DNA of 51,414 nucleotides. It comes from UBA1494_A sp963973975 (GTDB lineage: Bacteria > Bacteroidota > Bacteroidia > Flavobacteriales_E > Vicingaceae). The stretch covers positions 1 to 51,414 of the forward strand of contig CAXBCF010000022.1 of NCBI GenBank assembly GCA_963973975.1. The letters are read 5' to 3'. The notes under the pieces are model-generated. The model ran no database searches. It was not told where the DNA came from and worked only from the letters and a program-made list of their open reading frames with translations. Shown one piece after another: positions 1 to 7,214 of the stretch (position 1 is its first letter; each line of letters opens with the position of its first letter). A program made the position numbers and the translations under genes.

Positions 1-4
1 ATTA

Positions 5-55
5 CTTTTATAAAACGAAGAACTAAATGTGACAACCAAATTCAGGATTAATCAT
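5..55 (+). repeat. Window-end inverted repeat, left copy
   Basis: These 51 bases are identical to the reverse complement of 51364-51414. Similarity continues inward after a 5-base insertion (56-60) into a degenerate run of CTAAA/TCTAAA units at about 61-85. The divergence and the indel show that it is a real repeat family and not only an assembly overlap. Contig ends often stop at such multi-copy repeats. Confidence 0.9.
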
Positions 56-127
56 CATCTAAACTCTAAGTTCTAAAGTCTAAAATCTTACTTTCCAATT
101 TGTAATTGAAAAAATAAATCTTCCGTT

Positions 128-1951
128 TTATTTCTGAGAAAGTCTTGCCGCTTGCTGCAAGTAATAGTTGGCTTCTTGTTGTTTCCCCATGTTTTGATAG
201 GTTGCGCCCAACATTTGGTAGTAGTTCGCTTGATTAGGTTGTAATTCGATGGCTTTTTTGAAATAAAATACAGCTCGCTCAAATTCTCTCAACGTTCCAA
301 GCGTTGCTGCATAATTAGCGTTAGCATCTAAGTGATTTGGATTTGCTTTTAGCGCTTTTTCAAATGCATTTTTCGCTGCTTCATATTGCTGCACTTGAAA
401 ATACAAACTACCGAGATTCGAGTAAGAGGTAGCATTTCCTGGACTCAGTTCTACAGACTTCAAATAGGCTGCTTCGGCTTCTTTAAATTGATTGAGTCGA
501 TAATGTGCTAAGCCTTTTTGTCCCCAAGCGTCAGAATAGCTCGGCAATATTGCAATTGCCTGATTGAATGATTGAATTGCATTTTGAATGTAAATGGAGC
601 GTTGATTTTGATTGCTTTCTTGCATTCCTTTTTCTTTCATATAGCCAAGCCCCATGTAGTAATGGCATCGGGCACTCTTGTCACAGTTTTTTATATCTGT
701 AGAGTAGAGGGTGTAATTACTTTCCCATGCCTTATTTCGGTCAATGGTTTTGTAGCTGTACAGCACTAATAAAATAAAAAGAGCTAGAATGGGTTTTGCC
801 GGTTGCAGCTTTTTCAAATCAAGTGCAGCGTTTTTGCCGATTTGAAGCAACAAATAAGCTATACCAATCGAAAAACCTAAAGATGGAAGAAACAAAAGTC
901 GCTCTCCAAATGATGTCCCAATTGTGAAGAATAGATTGCTATAGAGAGAAAGACTGACCAAATAGAAAGCAATGGCAAATGAGATGATTGGTACATTTTT
1001 TCGAAATTTGAAAAAGAAGTAAATCAAAATTCCATAAGCTGCCAAAGAGATCCACACCCAAAAGTTGCTAAACCCAACTAGCTCAATCTGATTAAATGAA
1101 TAATCGTTGACTAGTGGATGAGGGAAAACCAGTTTCCACAAGTAGAGGCCGAGTATCTTAATAGCAGTAGCTAGTCGGATGAGTTCGTCTGGTGCCGCCT
1201 GTAATAAATTGTCGAGCACGGCAATGTTTTCGTTTCCACTTACTTTTCCCAGTACTTTTGATCTGACACCCAAGTAAATGAGTAAAGGGATTAGATACAG
1301 TGAGCTAATTTTTAAAGTACTAATCAATTTTGTTTGTTTGAGTAACACTAAAATAAAAGGAATGCACAATACCAATGTTACAGTGCTTTCTTTCGCAAAA
1401 AATCCCATCATAGTCAGTGCTAAACTGCCAATTAGGTGCTTTACAGATTTTCGCTCTATGTAGGTGAATAATAATAAATAGGCAGAAAAACCAAAACAAG
1501 CTGCCAACAGCTCGTCTAAACTTTTAATGTTTGCGACTACCTCGGTGTGGACAGGGTGCGCCATAAATATAATTGTTGAGAAGAAGGCGAGTGTTTCCTG
1601 TTTTTGACCAAATGCTTTGGCGAGAAATTGGAAAATAAAAATACCCAATAAGCAGTATAGAAATACATTAAAGGCGTGTGCCAGTGCCGGTTGATCTGGA
1701 GCAAGCTCCCATTGAATCGCAAAAATGCTAAGTGTCAACGGTCGGTATAAGCTTGCTTGTTGAAATCCATAACCAAAACGATAGTGTGTTTTCCAAATGG
1801 TGGGCAGTCCATCAATTCCTTGTTGTACAATTCGATTTTCTTTAATTACAGAGTAATCGTCAAGAACATAATTGTGTTGAATGGTGTTACTATACAATAC
1901 AATTCCAAAGAGGATAAAAATGATCCAGTAAGATTTTTTTTTATTTTCCAT
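128..1951 (-). CDS. TMTC/O-mannosyltransferase-like membrane protein with C-terminal TPRs
   Basis: This is a 607-residue protein if it starts at the ATG at 1951; the frame is open to a TTG at 1972. The first two thirds hold about ten hydrophobic segments. After the first one comes an LDDY motif, typical of the acidic first loop of GT-C glycosyltransferases, and further on the HPVHTEVVANIKSLDELLA signature of the TMTC/DUF1736 family. The last third is a run of four or five tetratricopeptide repeats (units such as ALKANPNHLDANANYAATLG). Eukaryotic TMTC proteins O-mannosylate secreted proteins with a dolichol-linked donor. In bacteria the acceptor and donor are generally unknown, so a role in protein or surface glycosylation is inference. 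It is transcribed away from the desaturase and has no obvious operon partner in the window. Confidence 0.8.
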   Translation of the reverse strand: MENKKKSYWIIFILFGIVLYSNTIQHNYVLDDYSVIKENRIVQQGIDGLPTIWKTHYRFGYGFQQASLYRPLTLSIFAIQWELAPDQPALAHAFNVFLYCLLGIFIFQFLAKAFGQKQETLAFFSTIIFMAHPVHTEVVANIKSLDELLAACFGFSAYLLLFTYIERKSVKHLIGSLALTMMGFFAKESTVTLVLCIPFILVLLKQTKLISTLKISSLYLIPLLIYLGVRSKVLGKVSGNENIAVLDNLLQAAPDELIRLATAIKILGLYLWKLVFPHPLVNDYSFNQIELVGFSNFWVWISLAAYGILIYFFFKFRKNVPIISFAIAFYLVSLSLYSNLFFTIGTSFGERLLFLPSLGFSIGIAYLLLQIGKNAALDLKKLQPAKPILALFILLVLYSYKTIDRNKAWESNYTLYSTDIKNCDKSARCHYYMGLGYMKEKGMQESNQNQRSIYIQNAIQSFNQAIAILPSYSDAWGQKGLAHYRLNQFKEAEAAYLKSVELSPGNATSYSNLGSLYFQVQQYEAAKNAFEKALKANPNHLDANANYAATLGTLREFERAVFYFKKAIELQPNQANYYQMLGATYQNMGKQQEANYYLQQAARLSQK

Positions 1952-2020
1952 ACGGGAATATTTAATTAACAAATGGCTTATGAAAGCTTAAAAGAAATCC
2001 TTAAATCCTTAGAATTTTGT

Positions 2021-2034
2021 TGGTAAATTTACCA
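2021..2034. promoter_or_regulatory. 14-bp perfect palindrome in divergent spacer
   Basis: TGGTAAATTTACCA is its own reverse complement. It lies 78 bases before the desaturase start and 69 bases before the divergent membrane glycosyltransferase start. Size and position fit a dimeric repressor operator. The regulator is unknown. Confidence 0.45.
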
Positions 2035-2112
2035 CGGAATATTTTCAATAAAAAAGATGAAAATTAAACATCCAATTAGCATTAAAATTTATCTACACAT
2101 TCCATAAATAAT

Positions 2113-3201
2113 ATGAAAGTAATTACACCTATTCGGTTTAATAACCCCACTCAGTCTGAATTCGTTAAAACACTTAGAAAAAGAGTTGACGAATATTTTA
2201 ATCAAAACAAACTATCGAAAGTAGGAGGCATCACAATTAAATTTAAAGCAGTTTTTATGCTTTTATTATATACAGTTCCCTATTTTTTGATGGTATTCGG
2301 AATCATTGAAAATGTTTGGATTATGCTTGGCATGTCCTTTTTAATGGGTTTAGGCATGGCAGGAATAGGATTAGCTGTAATGCACGATGCTAATCACGGA
2401 ACTTTTTCTAGAAAATCTTGGCTCAATAAATTTGTTGGGTTTTCGATTAATTTTTTAGGCGGAAATGTAAACAACTGGAAAGCACAACACAATATTTTAC
2501 ACCACTCTTTTACCAATGTCGAAGGGTATGATGAAGACATCGATCCAGGTGGAGTAATGCGTTTTTCTCCGCATGCTGAACATAAAAAATTTCATAAATA
2601 CCAACACATTTACGGTTGGTTTTTGTATGGCTTAATGACACTTTCTTGGACTTTTTCAAAAGATTTTGAAGACATGGTTCGTTACAAAAAGATGGGGCTT
2701 TACAAGCAATTGAAAACCACTTATAAAAAAGAAATGTGGTTGATTATAATAACTCGAGTTATTTATTTCATCTACATGGTTGCTATACCACTTATCTTCA
2801 TGGACATTGCTTGGTGGCAATTGGCAATTGGTTTCTTATTGATTCATTTTGTAGCAGGACTTACCTTAGCTTTAATCTTTCAGTTGGCACATGTTATGGA
2901 AGAAACAGATTTTCCACTTCCTGAAAATGGCTCATTACCAAATCAGTGGGCAGTGCATCAGTTGAATACTACATTGAACTTTGCGAATGGTAACCGAGTT
3001 TTTTCTTGGTTAATCGGTGGTTTGAACTTTCAAGTAGAACACCATTTATTTCCGAATATTTGCCATGTTCATTACCGTAAAATCGCTCCAATTGTAAAGA
3101 AAACAGCTGAAGAATATAACTTACCTTATTATTCGATTGATTCATTTTTCACTGCATTAGGATCTCATGGAAGAATGATCTACAAATTGGGAAGGGCTTA
3201 A
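2113..3201 (+). CDS. Membrane fatty acid desaturase (acyl-lipid/linoleoyl-CoA desaturase type)
   Basis: This 362-residue integral membrane di-iron desaturase has all three histidine boxes: HDANH at residues 91-95, HNILHH at 126-131 and QVEHH at 307-311. The Q in place of the first H of box 3 is typical of front-end (delta-5/delta-6) desaturases. The eukaryotic front-end enzymes carry an N-terminal cytochrome b5 domain; this one does not, so electrons must come from a separate ferredoxin or cytochrome. Hydrophobic pairs lie at about 50-95 and 200-260. It should introduce double bonds into membrane lipid acyl chains. Substrate and regioselectivity cannot be read from sequence. It is monocistronic, with a strong terminator immediately downstream and a palindrome upstream that may control it. 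Confidence 0.9.
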   Translation: MKVITPIRFNNPTQSEFVKTLRKRVDEYFNQNKLSKVGGITIKFKAVFMLLLYTVPYFLMVFGIIENVWIMLGMSFLMGLGMAGIGLAVMHDANHGTFSRKSWLNKFVGFSINFLGGNVNNWKAQHNILHHSFTNVEGYDEDIDPGGVMRFSPHAEHKKFHKYQHIYGWFLYGLMTLSWTFSKDFEDMVRYKKMGLYKQLKTTYKKEMWLIIITRVIYFIYMVAIPLIFMDIAWWQLAIGFLLIHFVAGLTLALIFQLAHVMEETDFPLPENGSLPNQWAVHQLNTTLNFANGNRVFSWLIGGLNFQVEHHLFPNICHVHYRKIAPIVKKTAEEYNLPYYSIDSFFTALGSHGRMIYKLGRA

Positions 3202-3223
3202 TTTCTTTAGTTTGAAAACTTAG

Positions 3224-3258
3224 AAAAAGTGAGCTAGTTATTAGTTCACTTTTTTTTT
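3224..3258 (+). terminator. Rho-independent terminator after the desaturase gene
   Basis: AAAAAGTGA (3224-3232) pairs with TCACTTTTT (3246 onward) around a small loop. The 3' arm runs into nine consecutive T residues. It sits 22 bases past the desaturase stop and insulates the umuDC operon. Confidence 0.8.
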
Positions 3259-3296
3259 GTTCAATTGGCTTTTTTGTTACTTTTAAAGGAATTATT

Positions 3297-3743
3297 ATGA
3301 CATTAAAGTTGCACACAAGTAGCGTTTTAGATATTTATTCCTCCCTCACAGAAACGGAGCTAGAATTGCCCATTGTGACGGAGGGTATCAGTGCTGGTTT
3401 TCCTTCTCCTGCGCTCGACTTTGTTGATTTGAGTATTGACTTAAATAAGCATCTCATCAAGCATCCTTCGGCTACGTTTTACGGTCGGGTGAAAGGACAT
3501 TCGTTAAAAAATGCTGGCATCGACGATGGAGATTTGTTGGTGATTGATCGAAGCTTAGAGCCGATAAACGATAAAATCGCAATTTGCTTTATAGAAGGAG
3601 AGTTTACGGCAAAGCGAATAAAATTGAGCAATAATGAGCTTTGGTTGATGCCTGAAAACGATGATTATCAGCCAATCAAAGTTGAGTTGGAAGATAATTT
3701 CTTAGTTTGGGGCATTGTAACACATGTAATCAAATCATTTTAA
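3297..3743 (+). CDS. umuD: UmuD-like S24 autoprotease, DNA polymerase V accessory subunit
   Basis: This 148-residue protein belongs to the LexA/UmuD S24 peptidase family. The nucleophile is Ser69 in the context KGHSLKNAGIDDGD and the general base is Lys106 in FTAKRIK. The probable self-cleavage bond is Ala33-Gly34 in ISAGFPSPA, an Ala-Gly bond as in LexA and not the Cys-Gly of E. coli UmuD. RecA-stimulated cleavage should yield UmuD', which joins UmuC. The N-terminus is short and has no DNA-binding domain, so this is not LexA. The stop codon is directly followed by the umuC ATG with no gap, so the two are translationally coupled. A TTG-N18-TACTTTTA sequence (3257-3285) just upstream resembles a Bacteroidetes promoter, with one mismatch in the -7 box. 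Confidence 0.93.
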   Translation: MTLKLHTSSVLDIYSSLTETELELPIVTEGISAGFPSPALDFVDLSIDLNKHLIKHPSATFYGRVKGHSLKNAGIDDGDLLVIDRSLEPINDKIAICFIEGEFTAKRIKLSNNELWLMPENDDYQPIKVELEDNFLVWGIVTHVIKSF

Positions 3744-5003
3744 ATGTTTGCATTAGTCGACTGTAATAATTTCTACGCTTCTTGCGAGCGAGTTTTTCGG
3801 CCTAATCTCAATGGCAAACCAATTGTTGTTCTTTCCAACAACGATGGATGTGTAATTGCTAGAAGTAATGAGGCAAAGGCAGCTGGAATACCAATGGGGA
3901 CTCCGGCTTTTGAATACAAACAACTTTTTAAGAAACACAGTGTTGAGGTATTTTCTGCCAATTTTGCCTTATATGGAGATATGAGCCAACGCGTGATGAA
4001 TATTTTGGGAGAATTCAGCCCTGATATAGAAATTTACAGCATCGACGAAGCCTTTTTGAAATTTGAAGGATTTGATAACTTTAATTTACAAACCCTTGGA
4101 AAGGAAATGCGACACAAGGTGCCAAAGTGGACCGGAATTCCAATAAGTGTTGGTATTGCGCCGACAAAAGCACTTTCAAAATTGGCCAATCGGATTGCTA
4201 AAAAATACCCCAAGGAAACCGGTTCCGTCTATATCATCGATACTGAAGAAAAGCGAGTAAAAGCACTGAAGTGGCTTAAAATTGAAGATGTTTGGGGAAT
4301 TGGACGTCAACATGCCAAACGACTTAAGTCAATGAATGTGAATACGGCGCATGATTTCATTCAACTTCATGATGCTTTGGTAAGAAAGCTGTTTTCAGTT
4401 GTTGGTTTGCGATTAAAGCACGATTTGCAAGGAATTCCTACCTTAGATTTGGAAGAAGCGCAGCCGAGAAAGAACATAGCTACCACCCGTTCTTTTGAAA
4501 CCAATTACACCACCTTCGAAGAGCTAAAAGAACGGGTTTCTACTTTCGCTGTTTCTTGTGCCGAAAAATTGCGCAAACAAGGTTCTTGTTGCAGTTCACT
4601 TATGGTTTTTATTCAGGCTAATAGACATCGTCAAGATTTGCCACAGTATAGTAGGAGCATTGCTGTTAAACTTCCATTTCCCACCAATTCAAGCATAGAG
4701 CTTTCGAAGTTTGCTGTGCAAGCACTCAAACAAATTTTTAAAGAAGGGTGCGCTTACAAAAAAGCAGGTGTAATTGTGCAAGACTTCTCTGCAGTAGATA
4801 ATTTACAAATTAATTTATTTGAGAACAGCGATTATCGACATGTTTTGCTAATGAAATCAATCGATCAGATGAATGCGCTTTTTGGACAGCAAAAAATTCG
4901 TTTGGCTTCCCAAGATACCAAGCGAGTTTGGAAAATGAAGCAGCAAAAATTATCACCGCGCTACACCACAAAATTGAGTGATATCATAACAATTCGAGTG
5001 TAA
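3744..5003 (+). CDS. umuC: UmuC-like Y-family DNA polymerase V catalytic subunit
   Basis: The length of 419 residues matches the UmuC family. The N-terminal palm has the metal-binding start FALVDCNNFYASCERVF (Asp6) and the second acidic motif YSIDEAF (Asp and Glu). A GIPISVGIAPTKALSKLANR segment follows, then thumb and little-finger regions and a C-terminal DUF4113-like stretch ending near residue 415. It performs error-prone lesion bypass on damaged templates when bound to UmuD'. It is the second gene of the umuDC operon and converges on the TPR gene, with 9 bases between stops. Together with dinB 5 kb away, it gives the strain two Y-family polymerases. Confidence 0.94.
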   Translation: MFALVDCNNFYASCERVFRPNLNGKPIVVLSNNDGCVIARSNEAKAAGIPMGTPAFEYKQLFKKHSVEVFSANFALYGDMSQRVMNILGEFSPDIEIYSIDEAFLKFEGFDNFNLQTLGKEMRHKVPKWTGIPISVGIAPTKALSKLANRIAKKYPKETGSVYIIDTEEKRVKALKWLKIEDVWGIGRQHAKRLKSMNVNTAHDFIQLHDALVRKLFSVVGLRLKHDLQGIPTLDLEEAQPRKNIATTRSFETNYTTFEELKERVSTFAVSCAEKLRKQGSCCSSLMVFIQANRHRQDLPQYSRSIAVKLPFPTNSSIELSKFAVQALKQIFKEGCAYKKAGVIVQDFSAVDNLQINLFENSDYRHVLLMKSIDQMNALFGQQKIRLASQDTKRVWKMKQQKLSPRYTTKLSDIITIRV

Positions 5004-5012
5004 TTGGGTAAG

Positions 5013-5609
5013 CTACATTTTCTTATAACCCGATTGTAGAAAACGCAAAAAAGATGATCTGCCTTCTTTGGTTCCAAGTTGCTTTAACTCTGCCCATAAA
5101 GAAGTGGACTTGTTTTTTGTATCAATTTCTTTTTGCAAATTTTTAGGTTCAACTTTTTCTCCCGAAATACCTAGATCCTGTCGACCGGCTGTATTTTTAT
5201 TAGATAGCGAATCTGCTTTTTTAAAATTCTTTTTGGCATTCTGTTGATAGCCCAACTGTTCTTCCAATAAACCTAAGTTGTTATGCGCAATCGCATCTTC
5301 AGGGTCTAACTGAACTGCTTTTCGGTAGTCGAGCACCGCCTCTTCAGTCATTTTAAAATGCCCTTTTATGTATGCTCTGCTAGAGTATCGATAACTTTTA
5401 TGGGTTTGTAAATCAACTGCTTTATCCATGTCAGCCAGGGACTCTTTCTTTTTGTTTAAATGAAAATGAACAACTCCTCGTTCACTCCAATAATCAGCTT
5501 CTTGTGGAAAGTCATTAATTAATTGATTGAAGATTTCAAGTGCTTCAAGGTATTTTTCAGCCCTTAACAGTTCAATTCCTTTGTTGTACTTTTTATCATC
5601 TTTTGTCAT
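5013..5609 (-). CDS. Small TPR protein
   Basis: This 198-residue protein has no signal peptide and no membrane segment, so it is probably cytoplasmic. From residue 1 to about 130 it is built of three to four tetratricopeptide repeats, with typical units such as ADYWSERGVVHFHLNKKKES and AIAHNNLGLLEEQLGYQQNA. A lysine-rich tail of about 65 residues follows and ends in LRFLQSGYKKM. TPRs act as protein-protein docking surfaces; the partner is unknown. It converges with umuC and stands alone. Confidence 0.75.
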   Translation of the reverse strand: MTKDDKKYNKGIELLRAEKYLEALEIFNQLINDFPQEADYWSERGVVHFHLNKKKESLADMDKAVDLQTHKSYRYSSRAYIKGHFKMTEEAVLDYRKAVQLDPEDAIAHNNLGLLEEQLGYQQNAKKNFKKADSLSNKNTAGRQDLGISGEKVEPKNLQKEIDTKNKSTSLWAELKQLGTKEGRSSFLRFLQSGYKKM

Positions 5610-5696
5610 GGTATTTTAACTCTTATTGAAGCCATTTGTTTTAACCCAGTTTATACATTTGAAAATTTAAAAATGCATAATCGATTAAGAAAATCG

Positions 5697-5730
5697 ACCA
5701 TTTTGAAAAAAATGGAGTATCCAAAATGGT
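5697..5730. other. Hairpin upstream of the structured repeat
   Basis: ACCATTTTG (5697-5705) and CAAAATGGT (5722-5730) are perfect 9-base inverted arms around a 16-base loop. They directly abut the repeat at 5731-5828, so the whole spacer may fold as one structured unit. Confidence 0.5.
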
Positions 5731-5828
5731 GATTTACTAAATCGGGGTTATCCTAACTAATGCAAGTAGTCAGTCCGCCGCAGGCTGATTCGGAGTAAAA
5801 TACTCCTCCTATTGCATAAGTTAGGTTT
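5731..5828. repeat. Structured intergenic repeat, copy 1
   Basis: It starts with the palindrome GATTTACTAAATC (5731-5743). Long arms follow, CCTAACTAATGCAA (5752-5765) and TTGCATAAGTTAGG (5812-5825), which pair at 13 of 14 positions. Between them lie two inner hairpins: TCAGTCC/GGCTGA around a GCCGC core (5770-5788), and GGAGTA-AAA-TACTCC (5792-5806). A diverged relative lies at 39013-39094, sharing GATTTnnTAAATC and CCnAACTAATGCAAnTAG. No protein is encoded. It is a non-autonomous repeat, or possibly a structured RNA. Confidence 0.7.
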
Positions 5829-5858
5829 AAAAATACGAATTTAGTTTAAATCTTTAGT

Positions 5859-6521
5859 ATGAAATTAAAAAACGCATTAGTCTTCGGGTCAACCGGTTTA
5901 ACAGGGTCAAAGCTTATCTATGAATTGTTAAATGATGATCGATATGAGCATATTCGACTGATTAATCGAAAAAGCATTGGTCTTAAACATGAAAAGTTAC
6001 AAGAAACTCTACTTTCTTTTGAGCAATTAGAGGAGCATAAAACGCTTTTTGAGGTAGATGAAGTTTTTATTTGTTTGGGTACAACGATTAAAAAAGCGGG
6101 CAGCAAAAAACAATTTGAATACGTCGATTTTGATTTGCCACAAAGAATTGCGCGCTTATCTAAAGAAAGTAATGTTGATTGTCTTTTAATGATTTCTTCA
6201 ATAGGAGCATCAACAGAGACAAATAACTTTTACTTAAAAACCAAAGGGAAAGCTGAAAAAGCAGTTTTTGACTTGGGGCCAAAAAGAGCTTTTATTGTAA
6301 GACCGTCAATTATTTTAGGAGAAAGAAAGGAAAAACGAACTGGTGAAATGCTTGCAAAGTGGTTGATGAAGCAATTTGAATTTTTATTGATCGGGAGCTT
6401 AAGAAAATACCGAGGCATATATCCTGAAGAACTTGCCAAAGCACTTATTTTTATAGCCAATTCACGACCCTCAAAGTCAATTATTGAGTCAGAGGAGTTG
6501 ATTGCCATTGGAAGGGAATAA
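5859..6521 (+). CDS. NAD(P)-binding Rossmann protein (HTATIP2/TIP30-like)
   Basis: This 220-residue atypical short-chain dehydrogenase has the N-terminal dinucleotide-binding motif FGSTGLTGSKL (residues 9-19). A central DEVFICLGTTIKKAG stretch and a YLKTKGKAE segment supply the Tyr-x-x-x-Lys of the SDR active site. MISSIGAS before it gives the catalytic serine region. Family members bind NAD(P)H; their bacterial substrates are mostly unknown, so a reaction is not assigned. It converges with trkA, with only 5 bases between the ends of the genes. The leader is the structured repeat at 5731-5828. Confidence 0.8.
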   Translation: MKLKNALVFGSTGLTGSKLIYELLNDDRYEHIRLINRKSIGLKHEKLQETLLSFEQLEEHKTLFEVDEVFICLGTTIKKAGSKKQFEYVDFDLPQRIARLSKESNVDCLLMISSIGASTETNNFYLKTKGKAEKAVFDLGPKRAFIVRPSIILGERKEKRTGEMLAKWLMKQFEFLLIGSLRKYRGIYPEELAKALIFIANSRPSKSIIESEELIAIGRE

Positions 6522-6526
6522 GAAAC

Positions 6527-7210
6527 TTACTCTCTTAGAATAGCTTTAATGTCGTTGTTGTGTCCGTAAATGACCATGATATCATCTTTTTCCAAAAGCG
6601 TTTTTGGTGAAGCAACCCCTTGAACTTTATTGACAGTTTTTGAAACACCAATGAGGTTCTTTTTCTCTTCTTTTTTAATGGTTGTGAGTACCACTAGGTT
6701 ATACTTCCTTCTGAAGCCCACTTCCAATAAGGTTTGACCAACGTAGCGCTCGGGAACAGTTACTTCTACAATGCTGTATTCACCTCCTAAATCAAAGGAG
6801 TCTACAACACCTCGAAGGCACAATTTCTTTGCCCATCTTTCTGCGGTTTCTTCTTCAGGATGTACAATTTCGTCAACTCCGATGGCTTCTAAAACAGTTT
6901 CATGTAAAGGAGTAATAGCTCTGCTAATCAAGCGTTTCACATTTAAATTCTTTAAAACCGCGGTTGTCATAATGTTTGCTCCTTGGTCTTCACCAATTCC
7001 AACAATTACCACATCTGTGTCTTTGAGTGGCAGCCCTGAAACAGTAAATTGATCGGTGGAATCTAAGCAGATGGTGTGTGAAATTTTTTCCTTGAATTGA
7101 TCAACTTTATCCATGTTGTTATCAATTCCTATTACTTCATTTCCCTGCTCAGTTAATTTAATAGCTAAAGAGGATCCGAAATTTCCCAACCCAAAAATGA
7201 TGTATTTCAT
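6527..7210 (-). CDS. trkA: Potassium uptake regulatory subunit, TrkA/KtrA
   Basis: This 227-residue cytoplasmic protein has one RCK_N and one RCK_C domain, the single-unit KtrA layout; E. coli TrkA is a double unit. The nucleotide-binding Rossmann motif FGLGNFGSSLA lies at residues 6-16, and the acidic GIDNN turn at about 28-32 contacts the ligand ribose. RCK_C follows from about residue 140 (SIVEVTVPERYVGQTLLEVG). It gates the TrkH channel in response to adenine nucleotides. It lies 4 bases downstream of trkH on the same strand, so the two form one operon. Confidence 0.92.
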   Translation of the reverse strand: MKYIIFGLGNFGSSLAIKLTEQGNEVIGIDNNMDKVDQFKEKISHTICLDSTDQFTVSGLPLKDTDVVIVGIGEDQGANIMTTAVLKNLNVKRLISRAITPLHETVLEAIGVDEIVHPEEETAERWAKKLCLRGVVDSFDLGGEYSIVEVTVPERYVGQTLLEVGFRRKYNLVVLTTIKKEEKKNLIGVSKTVNKVQGVASPKTLLEKDDIMVIYGHNNDIKAILRE

Positions 7211-7214
7211 TGTA

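Noticed and set aside
2057..2107. 16-codon frame in the desaturase leader (MKIKHPISIK...)
   Set aside because: Considered as a leader peptide, but it has no regulatory codon pattern and no attenuator hairpin follows.
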